Of a stretch of 64,000 nt of DNA, positions 6,725 through 15,020 are shown piece by piece. Source of the stretch: Mediterraneibacter butyricigenes (lineage in GTDB: Bacteria; Bacillota; Clostridia; Lachnospirales; Lachnospiraceae). The DNA is taken from NCBI RefSeq assembly GCF_003574295.1, contig NZ_BHGK01000001.1, forward strand, positions 248,001 to 312,000, given 5' to 3'. The translations under genes were made by a program, and so were the position numbers. Below the pieces are notes generated by a model. That model was not told the origin of the DNA, did not search any database, and saw nothing but the letters and a program-made list of their open reading frames with translations. Every line of letters starts with the position of its first letter. The first letter of the stretch is position 1.

Positions 6725-9700
6725 TTACTCCTCCTCTTCTTTCTTTTCTTCAATTCCTAATCTCTTAACTTGTTTCTTTTTATTCCAGATACGAACTCCT
6801 GTGATCCCGGCTGCTGATAATACCAGAATGGCTATCCATAAAATTGCATTTTCAATGTCTCCTGTTTTCGGAGGGTTATTGGTTTTTGTAGTAGTACCCG
6901 GTGTCTCTGGGGTTGGTGTTTCCGGTACTTCTTTGATGGTTACAGTCTGACCTTCATCGTTGATTTCCTTATGCTCTGTTACCTTTTTCGGTTCTTCCAG
7001 ATTTGTTATATCATACAGTTCTTCAAAGGTTACAAGCTGTTTTCTTCCAAGAGTACTGCCATCGAAAGTAAACTCAATCTGCACTTCCATGTTTTCCTTG
7101 TCCGCTGTAAATTCATAATCATTGGTAACTTCTTTGCCATCAATGAGCAACTTTGCATTTTCTGCCTTAATCATCTGCCAACCAGACAGCTTATAGTTCG
7201 TACCAATTTCCAGTCCTTCTAAAGTAACCTTATCCACGATCGTCAGATCTTTTCCGGCTTCAATCTCTTTCTTTCCATTCTTATCAGTTGCTATGGTATG
7301 AATCGAAATCTTTCGCTCCGTAATCAGAACTGTCTGACCTTCATCGTCAATGTCTTTATGCTCTGCAACTTTTACAGGTTCTTCCGGATTCTTCAGGTCA
7401 TATAATTCTTCAAATGTAACCAGATTCTGTCCGCCAAGCTCTGATGCATCAAACGTATAAGAAATCTCTACTTTCATTTTCTCGCTGTCAGCAACAAAAG
7501 TGTAATCATTCTCCACACGTTTTCCAGCAATCAGCAATTCAGCATTTTCTTCTTTCAGCATCTGCCAGCCTTTTAACTGGTACTTTCTTCCTTCTTCCAG
7601 ACCATCCAAAGTAACCGTATCCACAATCGTTACTTTCTTTCCTGCGACAATTACCTTTTCGCCCGTTTCCTTGTCCGTTGCGGTTGTATGAATGGTAATC
7701 TCTTTTTCATACTCATCGGTCAGCGTTCCAAGATCGATTGTTACTTTATTTCTGCTGACAACAACTTCAAATACAGGAATCAGCTTCATGCCTTTGTTGG
7801 ATTCGCAAGATAACTCTTCAATCTCATAAGTGTCATAAAATAATGCACCTTTGCTGTCGTCCGGCTCTGAACTTCCGAACCAGATACCGTCCTCACTGGA
7901 TGCTCCGGCATTTGTATTTTTCTTATGAGATGCCCAATCGGAAGCGGTTGAAAACTGACCATTTTTATCTGTCACTACAATATGGCTCTCTCCGGTTGTT
8001 TTACTTGTAATCTTAAAAGGAACATTCGCAAGTCTCTTATGTGTACCTGCTCCAATCTTTACTCCTTCCAGATCTCCACGTTTAATCTGATTGTAAATGG
8101 AATGGTTTTCATCAGTTAAATCCTCGATTTTTCCATTTTCCGTAATCGAAAATTCAATCGCTTTTGCCCCATCAGTCAGATAACCCTCTGGTGCTTTGGT
8201 TTCTTCCAGTTTGTATTTACCATACGGAAGTAAATCTGCTGTCGTTGTTGCGATTCCGTCAATACCTGTCTGAATCGTCTTAACTGTTTCATTCTTCTTG
8301 TACAGCTTTCCTTCTACTAGAACCGGATTCTCGTTCAGAGAAATAATTGCAAATGCTGCATCTTTTAATATGGCACTTCCCTGTGCCTTGGTGTCTTTCG
8401 TCTCCAAATCACGTTTCTGAATCTTCACACCACCTCGGATTACCTGGTCAGATACGGAATACTGATTACTTCCAGAAAGAACTGCAAGTTCTCCGTCTTC
8501 TGTAATCTGTGTCAGATACATTCCTTTGATCTGCTCTGTGCTGTCTCCTGCCTGCATATAAGCTCCGTCCAGTAAATATCCGTCTGGTGCTTTTGTCTCC
8601 TCAACAGTCAGTGTTCCAAGTGGTAATACGATTTTTTCATTCTGTGTATAGAATGTATCTCCGGATACTTTGTAAGCATCTGCCAATTTTGTCACATAAT
8701 GAATATTTCCATTACTATCTTTTTCAACCACCGTCTTTGTAACCCAAGTACATGTTGCTTTCTCCGGTAAATTATCTTTTGTATAAAGTCCGTCATAATA
8801 ATGCCAGGTAAATTCTGCTCCTGCCAGTGCTGTATTACCCTGTGCGGTTGCTTTTCCTGTCTCCATATCAATCTTGAACAGATCTACCAATGTCTCTGTT
8901 ACTTTCGGAACATCGGAAACATTTAATACGGCTGTCTTTCCGGCTTCAACTTTCAGACTGCGTACTGTCGTATCCAGCTTATATCCTTTCGGTGCAGAAA
9001 GCTCTTTGATATAAACAGTCCCTGCAGTCACTTCAACTTCATTTGTCTCACCATTCTCATTTGTTGTAAGTGTTCCAATCTGATTACTGCAATTCTGGTC
9101 TGAGAATATGCCAAAAGTTGCTCCGGCAATGGAATACATTGCATTTGCTTTTGTGATACTTTCATTTGCTGTGGTCTTTTTTGCCTTCGCATTTCCGACA
9201 TTCAGTTCTGCCCAAAACTGTCCGATGTCCTGTCCTTCTCCGGTGTAAATGTAACCGCCGCATTTATATCGTCCCTTATTTGTCTTCACAAATGATTTTG
9301 CTCCGGCATACACCTCATTCTGAATATCCTGTGAAATCTCAGAATAGACTACCCGGACATTATCACACTTCCAACCCAAATGCTCACTTAAACGCTGCCA
9401 CACAAGACACTGTTCTAAGAGATATGCCTGATTTGCACTCAGGTTACTGTGACTGCCTGCATACTGTTTCATATACTCAATCGACAATGCCACATCTTCA
9501 ATCTGATCTGCACTCATGCTGGCACTTGCATCATGTCTAGTTTTATAGCTATTCTTAAATTTCATGTTAATATTTACACAGTAGGCAGTTTCTCCCTCTA
9601 CTTTCATATGTCCTTCGTTGAAGGTACTCTTAATTGTTCCGTCATTCATTAAATGTTCCACATGTCCAACTCTCTCTGCGGATTCTGTCCAATACTGTGT

Positions 9701-9793
9701 TTCCGCTGCCTGAACCGATGTGATCGGCAATGCAGTTAAAATCGTGGTCAGGGTAAGAAGTCCTGTACACACTCGTTTCCATATCTTCTTCAT
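6725..9793 (-). CDS. Sortase-anchored SpaA/VaFE adhesin with thioester domain
   Basis: A 1022-residue surface protein. A signal peptide (1-29, ending SVQAAE) is followed by a probable thioester domain (about 40-200) with Cys in GETAYCVN and Gln in CLVWQ, which could bond covalently to host surfaces. Three or four SpaA prealbumin-like domains follow, with E-box motifs KELSAPKGY, VEETKAPDGY and LEETKAPEGY. Two tandem VaFE repeats (each about 129 residues, with TIVDTVTLDGL and LVTFEELYD) precede a Pro/Thr linker and the anchor NPPKTGD, a hydrophobic helix and a basic tail. Lys-Asn isopeptide or ester cross-links within domains are expected from the families. Conjugative elements often carry such adhesins, possibly for cell-cell contact. 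The ATG at 9793 has AAAGGAAT upstream. A terminator lies only 27 bases before the start, hinting at attenuation. Confidence 0.9.
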   Translation of the reverse strand: MKKIWKRVCTGLLTLTTILTALPITSVQAAETQYWTESAERVGHVEHLMNDGTIKSTFNEGHMKVEGETAYCVNINMKFKNSYKTRHDASASMSADQIEDVALSIEYMKQYAGSHSNLSANQAYLLEQCLVWQRLSEHLGWKCDNVRVVYSEISQDIQNEVYAGAKSFVKTNKGRYKCGGYIYTGEGQDIGQFWAELNVGNAKAKKTTANESITKANAMYSIAGATFGIFSDQNCSNQIGTLTTNENGETNEVEVTAGTVYIKELSAPKGYKLDTTVRSLKVEAGKTAVLNVSDVPKVTETLVDLFKIDMETGKATAQGNTALAGAEFTWHYYDGLYTKDNLPEKATCTWVTKTVVEKDSNGNIHYVTKLADAYKVSGDTFYTQNEKIVLPLGTLTVEETKAPDGYLLDGAYMQAGDSTEQIKGMYLTQITEDGELAVLSGSNQYSVSDQVIRGGVKIQKRDLETKDTKAQGSAILKDAAFAIISLNENPVLVEGKLYKKNETVKTIQTGIDGIATTTADLLPYGKYKLEETKAPEGYLTDGAKAIEFSITENGKIEDLTDENHSIYNQIKRGDLEGVKIGAGTHKRLANVPFKITSKTTGESHIVVTDKNGQFSTASDWASHKKNTNAGASSEDGIWFGSSEPDDSKGALFYDTYEIEELSCESNKGMKLIPVFEVVVSRNKVTIDLGTLTDEYEKEITIHTTATDKETGEKVIVAGKKVTIVDTVTLDGLEEGRKYQLKGWQMLKEENAELLIAGKRVENDYTFVADSEKMKVEISYTFDASELGGQNLVTFEELYDLKNPEEPVKVAEHKDIDDEGQTVLITERKISIHTIATDKNGKKEIEAGKDLTIVDKVTLEGLEIGTNYKLSGWQMIKAENAKLLIDGKEVTNDYEFTADKENMEVQIEFTFDGSTLGRKQLVTFEELYDITNLEEPKKVTEHKEINDEGQTVTIKEVPETPTPETPGTTTKTNNPPKTGDIENAILWIAILVLSAAGITGVRIWNKKKQVKRLGIEEKKEEEE
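6941..7714 (-). repeat. Tandem 387-bp VaFE coding repeat
   Basis: Two diverged copies of a 129-codon unit lie in tandem. The phrase tctgaccttcatcg recurs at 6946 and 7333, and ttcttcaaaggttacaag-like text recurs at the same offset. They encode the two VaFE domains. Confidence 0.8.
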
Positions 9794-9819
9794 TTTCTAC
9801 AATTCCTTTCTTTTCAATC

Positions 9820-9845
9820 AAAAAAAGACGTCCCTCAGGAACGCC
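9820..9845 (-). terminator. Intrinsic terminator in the leader of the adhesin gene
   Basis: On the minus strand GGCGTTCC-TGA-GGGACGTC forms an 8-bp stem (two wobble pairs) with a 3-base loop followed by seven U residues. It ends 27 bases before the adhesin start codon. It could end parB transcription or act as an attenuator. Confidence 0.8.
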
Positions 9846-10059
9846 TGCTGTTACTTTATGTTGTTTACTCCCTGCTGTCATGCAGGGTGTGGGAATCTCT
9901 GACCTGCCGAAAGAGAAGATGTTCCCGGCTCCTTATTGTCTTTTCGGCTGGTAATCTGCTGGTAAACTAAAGGGGTAGGGTGTGGGGAGGGGAAAACAGG
10001 AAAATGCTGATTTCTCATTGACCGCCAACGGATAGACTTTTCCCTTGGTGTCAAAATGC
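9846..10059 (-). promoter_or_regulatory. Structured leader between parB and adhesin gene
   Basis: About 210 bases without a gene. Two stems are visible: CCCTGC/GCAGGG (9870-9887), and GCCGAAA/TTTCGGC arms around 9905-9952. A TTGACA hexamer (minus strand, 10049-10054) has no convincing -10 partner. Together with the terminator at 9820-9845 this looks like an RNA leader, but no known riboswitch class was recognised. Confidence 0.45.
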
Positions 10060-10998
10060 CTAGCGTTCCCTGCTTTTTTCCCGTTTCCGGTATAATTCCA
10101 GTGCTTTGATAATGGTTTCTTCCATTTTTTGCTGTGAAGTTCCCGATGGAAAGTATTTTTTTAGTCGGTTCTTCGGGATTTTCCACTGCTCTACCTGATT
10201 TGGCTTCTCTTCTGACATAATCGACAGCAAAACCTCTTCATTCAACCTGCCTTCTGCGGAGAATTTTCGGATTTTGATTGCCTGTGCATGACTTGGGGTA
10301 CAAGCCTCCGACTCCATGGTGTCGTACAATATCTCCTGTTCCTCTTTCGGCAAATAAGACAGTTCTACCGCTGGACGCATGGCAATTTTCTTGTTATCGA
10401 CCATATCAAGAATTTCCGGTATAAGTTCTGTAAGGCGGATATATCGGCGGATTGTTTCTCGACTTTCCCCTACTTCTTTTCCCAACGCTTCATTTGTTCT
10501 CAATCCGTTTAAATCTGACACCACTGGTGTCAAATTATTTTTACTTGGTCTTCCTGCTTGCCTGTTCATAGCTTCCAATCTCATTTTATAAGCAAATGCT
10601 TTTTCTGACGGTAAGATTTCTTCTCTTTGAAGATTGCTGTCAACCATGACAATGACTGCTTGGTCATCACTAAGATTTCTTACAATACATGGCATTGTCT
10701 CTTTTCCAGCCAGTTCACTTGCCATTTTTCTGCGGTGTCCGGAAATCATTTCATACCCGCCCATTGATTTCTCCCTGACAAGTGCAGGCACTAATACACC
10801 ATGATCACGAACACTCTCAATTGTTTCCAACATCTTGTCGTCCATTTTCACCTTAAACGGGTGATTCGGAAAATCTGTGATTTCATAAATGGAAATATCT
10901 TTCACATACTCCTGATTCTTATGATCTCTTTCCTCCTGCGTTGTAAAGAGGTCATCGGCTGAGGGAAGATTCATGTTTATTTCTCTGCTTTTCGCCAC
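10060..10998 (-). CDS. parB: ParB-family partition protein of the mobile element
   Basis: A 312-residue ParB/RepB/Spo0J-type protein. The N-terminal nuclease-like ParB domain has the GGYEMISGHRRKMAS box (about residues 85-100). A helix-turn-helix region follows (TNEALGKEVGESRETIRRYIRL, about 168-190). The C-terminal 70 residues are diverged. The start is the GTG at 10998, seven bases after GGGAGGTG; it lies inside the 3' end of parA, so the two are coupled. With ParA it should stabilise the excised element at cell division. No canonical Spo0J parS palindrome was seen nearby; the array at 14793-15020 is one possible target (inference). Confidence 0.9.
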   Translation of the reverse strand: MAKSREINMNLPSADDLFTTQEERDHKNQEYVKDISIYEITDFPNHPFKVKMDDKMLETIESVRDHGVLVPALVREKSMGGYEMISGHRRKMASELAGKETMPCIVRNLSDDQAVIVMVDSNLQREEILPSEKAFAYKMRLEAMNRQAGRPSKNNLTPVVSDLNGLRTNEALGKEVGESRETIRRYIRLTELIPEILDMVDNKKIAMRPAVELSYLPKEEQEILYDTMESEACTPSHAQAIKIRKFSAEGRLNEEVLLSIMSEEKPNQVEQWKIPKNRLKKYFPSGTSQQKMEETIIKALELYRKREKSRER

Positions 10999-11779
10999 AC
11001 TTTAACACCTCCCTGGTAAATTCTGCATACGCCTTCGCAACTGTGCCATTCTTGTCGTACTCATAAATACTCTGTCCTGCCACACTGCTTTCCGCTGCCG
11101 TAATAGCCACGGGGATAATCGTCTTGAAAATCCGGATATGTTTCCCATAATTCTCCCGAAGGCTATCTGCCGTTGTTCTTGCGAGTTTCGTTCGCATATC
11201 GGCAAGCGTCAGTAACACTCCATCAATCTTCAGATCAGGATTTACCTGCCTCTGCACCTTACCGATTGTTCTCATAAGTTGTGTCATGCCTTTTAACGGC
11301 AGATAATGAGCCTGCACCGGTACAATTACACTGTCCGCAGCTGCCAGCGCATTAATGGTCAGCATACCTAAACTCGGCATGCAATCAATCAGGATATAAT
11401 CATAATCCTTTTTTAATTCTGACAAATACAACTTCAAAGTCTGTTCTCTACTCATTGCATTTACCAGTGAGATTTCCATACCTGATAACTCAATATTGGT
11501 CGGAATAATATCTACTCCCTCCTCGTGATGCAGAATTCCTTCATTGTACACAAACGTTTCGTCCTGTAAGATTTTTCTCATTTGCGTTGCCAATGTAACC
11601 GGAAGATTATCTGCATCAGTCCACCCTAATGCCGTAGTTAAATCTCCCTGTGGATCAGCATCTACCAACAACACTTTTCGCCCCTGATTTGCAAGACCAA
11701 TTCCAAGATTTAATGTCGTTGTGGTCTTAGCTGTTCCTCCCTTCTGATTTGCAAGGGCGATTACTTTACATTTGGTCAT
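10952..11779 (-). CDS. parA: ParA-family partition ATPase
   Basis: A 275-residue ATPase. The deviant Walker A motif KGGTAKTT (residues 13-20) follows MTKCKVIALANQ, with DADPQGDLT and the Walker B-like region DYILIDCMPSLG. The ATG at 11779 has a strong AAGGAGG site seven bases upstream. A longer in-frame start at 11854 exists but would run through two hairpins and lacks a ribosome site, so it is rejected. ParA acts with ParB on element DNA to position and segregate it. Its presence implies the element spends time as a replicating circle (inference from other ICEs). Confidence 0.92.
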   Translation of the reverse strand: MTKCKVIALANQKGGTAKTTTTLNLGIGLANQGRKVLLVDADPQGDLTTALGWTDADNLPVTLATQMRKILQDETFVYNEGILHHEEGVDIIPTNIELSGMEISLVNAMSREQTLKLYLSELKKDYDYILIDCMPSLGMLTINALAAADSVIVPVQAHYLPLKGMTQLMRTIGKVQRQVNPDLKIDGVLLTLADMRTKLARTTADSLRENYGKHIRIFKTIIPVAITAAESSVAGQSIYEYDKNGTVAKAYAEFTREVLKCGEKQRNKHESSLSR

Positions 11780-11808
11780 ATGGTTTCCTCCTTCCTCGAA
11801 AAAATTTA

Positions 11809-11838
11809 ATAGCCAATCCTTTTTACGGGACCGGCTAT
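11809..11838 (-). repeat. Hairpin module in the parA leader
   Basis: Arms atagccaatcc (11809-11819) and ggaccggctat (11828-11838) pair apart from a 2-base internal mismatch. The sequence shares the ATAGCC...GGCTATGTA layout with the terminators at 1765-1803 and 11861-11891. Confidence 0.55.
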
Positions 11839-11855
11839 GTACAAAAATGGGCATG

Positions 11856-11891
11856 AAAAAAGCCGACGGATTCTTAGCGAACCAATCGGCT
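11856..11891 (-). terminator. Terminator after the AbiG-like operon
   Basis: On the minus strand AGCCGATTGGTTC-GCTAA-GAATCCGTCGGCT forms a long stem followed by five U residues. It lies 20 bases after the stop of the 150-residue gene at 11911 and separates that operon from parA. It belongs to the same hairpin family as 1765-1803. Confidence 0.8.
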
Positions 11892-11910
11892 ATGTAATTA
11901 CACTTCCCTA

Positions 11911-12363
11911 TTAATATTCTTTTGGAATTTCTTTAGAGAAAGTTATATTATAAGTTTCAGCAAGTAATTTTATACTACCTCGGAAAATTTTCCGAAATTT
12001 CTTCATAGCAACTCCATATTCCAAATCTTCCCAATCACTTTGCAAGTTTTTATAAAGAATTCCTCTTACTTCAACCCTCTGCATATTATCTAAGAATTCA
12101 TTACATGCATCAACCATTTGCTTAATTATTGTTATTATATTTTGATCATATTTATATCTGCTAAGTATATCTACAAGCTTATTTTTTATTTCTATCGCTG
12201 ATTTCTCACTCCATTCCTTGTTTTCCATCTCTTTCGGGTTAATCAACAATCTTTTTGATTCTAAATAGTAGAACATCTCTTGAATTCCTTTTTGTCCAGA
12301 TTCTGTATATTCCCAAGATATTCCACCAATTGGAACAGATATTCCATTCAATTTTATCCCCAT
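11911..12363 (-). CDS. Unknown third gene of AbiG-like operon
   Basis: A 150-residue protein starting MGIKLNGISVPIGGISWEYT. The N-terminal glycine/isoleucine-rich hairpin is followed by mostly helical, charged sequence (for example SAIEIKNKLVDILSRYKYD and YGVAMKKFRKIFRGSIKLL). No signal peptide or membrane segment. The ATG at 12363 follows AAGGAG. It lies 45 bases after the second gene of the operon and directly before a terminator, so it is co-transcribed with the AbiG-like pair. I do not recognise the family with confidence. Being fixed in this position it may be an accessory or regulator of that system (inference). AT-rich. Confidence 0.65.
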   Translation of the reverse strand: MGIKLNGISVPIGGISWEYTESGQKGIQEMFYYLESKRLLINPKEMENKEWSEKSAIEIKNKLVDILSRYKYDQNIITIIKQMVDACNEFLDNMQRVEVRGILYKNLQSDWEDLEYGVAMKKFRKIFRGSIKLLAETYNITFSKEIPKEY

Positions 12364-12408
12364 ATACCTCTTAACTCCTTTGTAACCTCAGTAATATCCT
12401 ATAAATTT

Positions 12409-13494
12409 TTATTCTTCAGCCAGATACTCCCATAATCTTTTTGCATTCACATATGTTTCTTTGTTCTCCATAATACTTTTCATTTCATTCTCCGCTTCTT
12501 TTTCTGTTTTGAATCCTTTATAAGATATAAACATAGGTCTACTATCTTCTTCTCCATAAGAAATTTTTGTTGTTCCATTTTCAAGTTCTATTATCTCTTT
12601 AACAATAGCATTGGTTAAAAGATTAGACGTATAAATTTCAACAGTCTCTCCCCATAAGTAAAACTCTTTTCTTTTTATAAAAGTTACATCTAATGCTGTT
12701 CCAACTTTTATATTCTCCTTTTGCTGATTAATTTTCAAATCATTGGTCTTCATCTCTGTTAACTTAGTATTAATCCTTATTGGCATTTTCTTTTTTAAAA
12801 TAATATAAAGTTCTTCAGTATCTCTCCAACATTCTTCTTCATCTTGCTGAAGTTTTGATGGATCAATAGTAATTTCCACTTCTTGCTCCACAAAATGCAA
12901 TTTTTTGTACTGTAAAATTGCTTCTTCAAAATATTTTTTCATAGATTTTATGGAATTCCATTCTTTTATTTGCGTATCTTTCTTTATAGCTTCTATTGGC
13001 TGTTTAAACAATCTGTCAAAAAACGCTACCATCATGTTATAATGTTCAATTATTTCCTTTATACTTTTAGCTTTTTCAGGCTGTGCTCGATACGTGATTT
13101 TACTTTTTCCCGTTCCTTTCTCCAGTACAATTTTCAAATATACAATTTCATCTTGTTTTGTTTCAAGTACAATATTATCATTCGTATGGAATCTACTAAA
13201 ATTTATATCCCTTTTGCCTAACTCTGTATCAATATTAAATGTAACTTTTTCCTTTGATGGTCCTATTATAACGTCTACAATTTCTTCTTGTTCGGAAATA
13301 GGATAAATATTGTTCCCTGTTTGGACAGAAGTTTCAATATCTGTTACTCCATTAACCCTTATTGTCCGTCCCTCTTCTTGTACACTATTTAATGCTTCAA
13401 TAAAATCCTTATACGCTTCTTTATTCTTAAAACTAATTTTTCCTTTATACGAAATCTCTTGATTAGAAAATACCTCTTTCAATTTATTACCCAT
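12409..13494 (-). CDS. Second gene of AbiG-like operon; candidate AbiGii-type toxin
   Basis: A 361-residue soluble protein starting MGNKLKEVFSNQEIS, rich in K, E and I. Its first half looks beta-rich (KVTFNIDTELGKRDINFSRF), a helical section follows (about 165-215), and a mixed C-terminus ends KRLWEYLAEE. No catalytic motif was recognised. The call rests on position: it starts one base after the stop of a gene that does resemble AbiGi, matching the two-gene AbiGi-AbiGii abortive infection order, and its length is close to AbiGii. Sequence similarity to AbiGii could not be tested here, so the name is tentative. AT-rich and without a promoter of its own. Confidence 0.6.
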   Translation of the reverse strand: MGNKLKEVFSNQEISYKGKISFKNKEAYKDFIEALNSVQEEGRTIRVNGVTDIETSVQTGNNIYPISEQEEIVDVIIGPSKEKVTFNIDTELGKRDINFSRFHTNDNIVLETKQDEIVYLKIVLEKGTGKSKITYRAQPEKAKSIKEIIEHYNMMVAFFDRLFKQPIEAIKKDTQIKEWNSIKSMKKYFEEAILQYKKLHFVEQEVEITIDPSKLQQDEEECWRDTEELYIILKKKMPIRINTKLTEMKTNDLKINQQKENIKVGTALDVTFIKRKEFYLWGETVEIYTSNLLTNAIVKEIIELENGTTKISYGEEDSRPMFISYKGFKTEKEAENEMKSIMENKETYVNAKRLWEYLAEE

Positions 13495-13495
13495 T

Positions 13496-14416
13496 TTACC
13501 AATCCTTTCTTATTTCTGCTAATACTAATATTTTACTAATTAAAATATATTTCTGCGTCATAATATCACTTTCTGAAGTAAATTGTTCTTCTGGAATGTT
13601 CAAAATCGTATTTATAAAATCAATACGTTCACTTGCATTCGGAACAATAATATATCGAATATCTTCGTAATTGTAAAGTAACCATAACTTTTCATACTGT
13701 CTTGTACTTAACCTGCTATTAATGTCCATCTCTAGTAAATATTGATTTGCCACAACACGTTCGATATTTGTATTTCTTACTGCTTCTCTGCCTGGAACAT
13801 ATCTCCATTCTTTTTCGTCATGAAAATTTTTTTGAAATTCTATTTCTATTTCTTCTCCAGTTTCTTTTTTATTTTTTCTTTTCATAATTCCTCTCAAAGG
13901 TTTAATGAAGCATAATCTATCTAATATATCGTCCACATACGCGTCTGATACATTATCAGTATTCAAAACTTGTTCAACTATTTCTGAAAAATATCTTGTA
14001 TATTGTGATTGCTCATTCAAATAATGAATCGGTTGTAAATTATTCTTTTCTCCCCATTCTTTTGAAAAAGCAATTCCATATTCACCATAAAAGTCCGTAT
14101 GCGTATAATTATTCTTTATTCTCTTTTTCTCATCACTACTTAAATTTGAATAAATTTCTCCCACTGGATTTAAGTAAAAAGTTTCTGTAAGTTTATGAAA
14201 TGGGATGTCACAAAAACACTTCTGTAATACCATAGCTTCCGGGAAAGCAATATCCCCATTATGTATATTAAGATACTCTAAATTTTCTTTACAATATCTC
14301 GGTATAATGGCTTTCTTTTCTAAAATTTCTTTCAAATACTCTGATTTCTTCATAAAATTAAATATTGTATTTGCACTCTGAGCATAATCATCATATCTTA
14401 AATCTATTTTTCCCAT
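13496..14416 (-). CDS. AbiGi-family abortive infection protein (predicted antitoxin)
   Basis: A 306-residue protein starting MGKIDLRYDDYAQSAN. It shows the AbiGi pattern: an early NTIFNFMKKSEYLKEIL helix, KAIIPRYCKENL, the segment CFCDIPFHKL, the HTDFYGEYGIAFSKEW segment, and later EKEWRYVPG. AbiGi proteins precede AbiGii and are thought to act as antitoxin in a phage abortive-infection system (family knowledge). The ATG at 14416 has GAGGAG nine bases upstream; a TTG nine codons earlier overlaps that site and is rejected. An extended -10 promoter lies at 14488-14496. It is the first gene of the three-gene unit ending at the terminator near 11860. Confidence 0.8.
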   Translation of the reverse strand: MGKIDLRYDDYAQSANTIFNFMKKSEYLKEILEKKAIIPRYCKENLEYLNIHNGDIAFPEAMVLQKCFCDIPFHKLTETFYLNPVGEIYSNLSSDEKKRIKNNYTHTDFYGEYGIAFSKEWGEKNNLQPIHYLNEQSQYTRYFSEIVEQVLNTDNVSDAYVDDILDRLCFIKPLRGIMKRKNKKETGEEIEIEFQKNFHDEKEWRYVPGREAVRNTNIERVVANQYLLEMDINSRLSTRQYEKLWLLYNYEDIRYIIVPNASERIDFINTILNIPEEQFTSESDIMTQKYILISKILVLAEIRKDW

Positions 14417-14487
14417 ACAACAAAACTCCTCTATCCTTCGCAACTTCTATTATACCTTTCCTAACCCACTGCACTTTTCTATGTTTA

Positions 14488-14496
14488 TTATACCAA
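14488..14496 (-). promoter_or_regulatory. Extended -10 promoter of AbiG-like operon
   Basis: On the minus strand TTGGTATAAT gives TGnTATAAT (TATAAT at 14488-14493), 70 bases before the start codon. A second TATAAT at 14450-14455 lacks the TG extension. No good -35 box for either. Confidence 0.5.
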
Positions 14497-14539
14497 CTCT
14501 TCAACCCCTATACATCAATTTTTCCAAATTCTATAATCA

Positions 14540-14589
14540 AAAAAGCAGGCAATAAGAAGTCACAAAACCTCTTCATCCACCTGCTTTTT
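14540..14589. terminator. Bidirectional hairpin near the element end
   Basis: aaaaagcagg (14540-14549) pairs with cctgcttttt (14580-14589), with an inner GAAG/CTTC stem. Poly-A and poly-T flanks let it work on both strands. It sits upstream of the AbiG promoter and may insulate the element from transcription arriving from outside. Confidence 0.7.
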
Positions 14590-14792
14590 ACCTATACTCT
14601 CACCACTACCACTTCCACAACATCTGGATGTTCAACCACCCACATACCACAAAATATCACCTATTTTGTGACTTTCTCATGCTAGGAGACAAAGTATTCT
14701 ATAATATACCTCACCATCTAACTTTTCTCTATTATAATCTCAATTTCTCTTTTCATCAATCGGAAAATATTTCCACGATAGTTTATGAAAAG

Positions 14793-15020
14793 TTGGGGAA
14801 TCTTACGCTATCATACATCAAAAGTTGGGTAAATATTGGGTAATTACACTACTCCCCAACAAAATAAAACAGGCAATCTTCGCCTACTTATTTCAGAAGA
14901 ATGAGGCGAAGTTTCATACGACAGTTGGGGAATTGAAATTCCCCAACTCACTCCCCAACTTTTACCCAATTCCATGCATAAATAGCGATAATTTACGATA
15001 AGCCAAAATTTATTCCCCAA
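14793..15020. repeat. Array of TTGGGGAA / TTGGGTAA motifs at the element-chromosome junction
   Basis: Nine copies of a GGG-core 8-mer occur within 228 bases in both orientations: TTGGGGAA-type at 14793, 14852 (CTCCCCAA), 14925, 14939, 14951 (CTCCCCAA) and 15013; TTGGGTAA-type at 14825, 14836 and 14962. Two copies at 14923-14934 and 14937-14948 form a 12-bp perfect palindrome with a GA spacer, and an 8-bp stem cttcgcct/aggcgaag lies at 14878-14911. There is no convincing gene from 14417 to 15125. Likely roles are integrase or excisionase arm sites, an iteron origin, an oriT, or a partition site. Confidence 0.7.

Noticed and set aside
6688-6753. N-terminal extension KKRKKRRSKTEGGDK of the small ICE gene
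   Set aside because: The K/R run is the adhesin's E/K-coding tail read in another frame; TTG start with poor ribosome site.
9642-9881. 79-residue frame overlapping the adhesin start
   Set aside because: It overlaps the adhesin signal peptide in another frame and passes through the terminator; no ribosome site.
10952-11854. Longer parA start beginning MPIFVHSRSRKKDW
   Set aside because: It would translate across two hairpins and lacks a ribosome site, whereas the ATG at 11779 has AAGGAGG and matches the family start.
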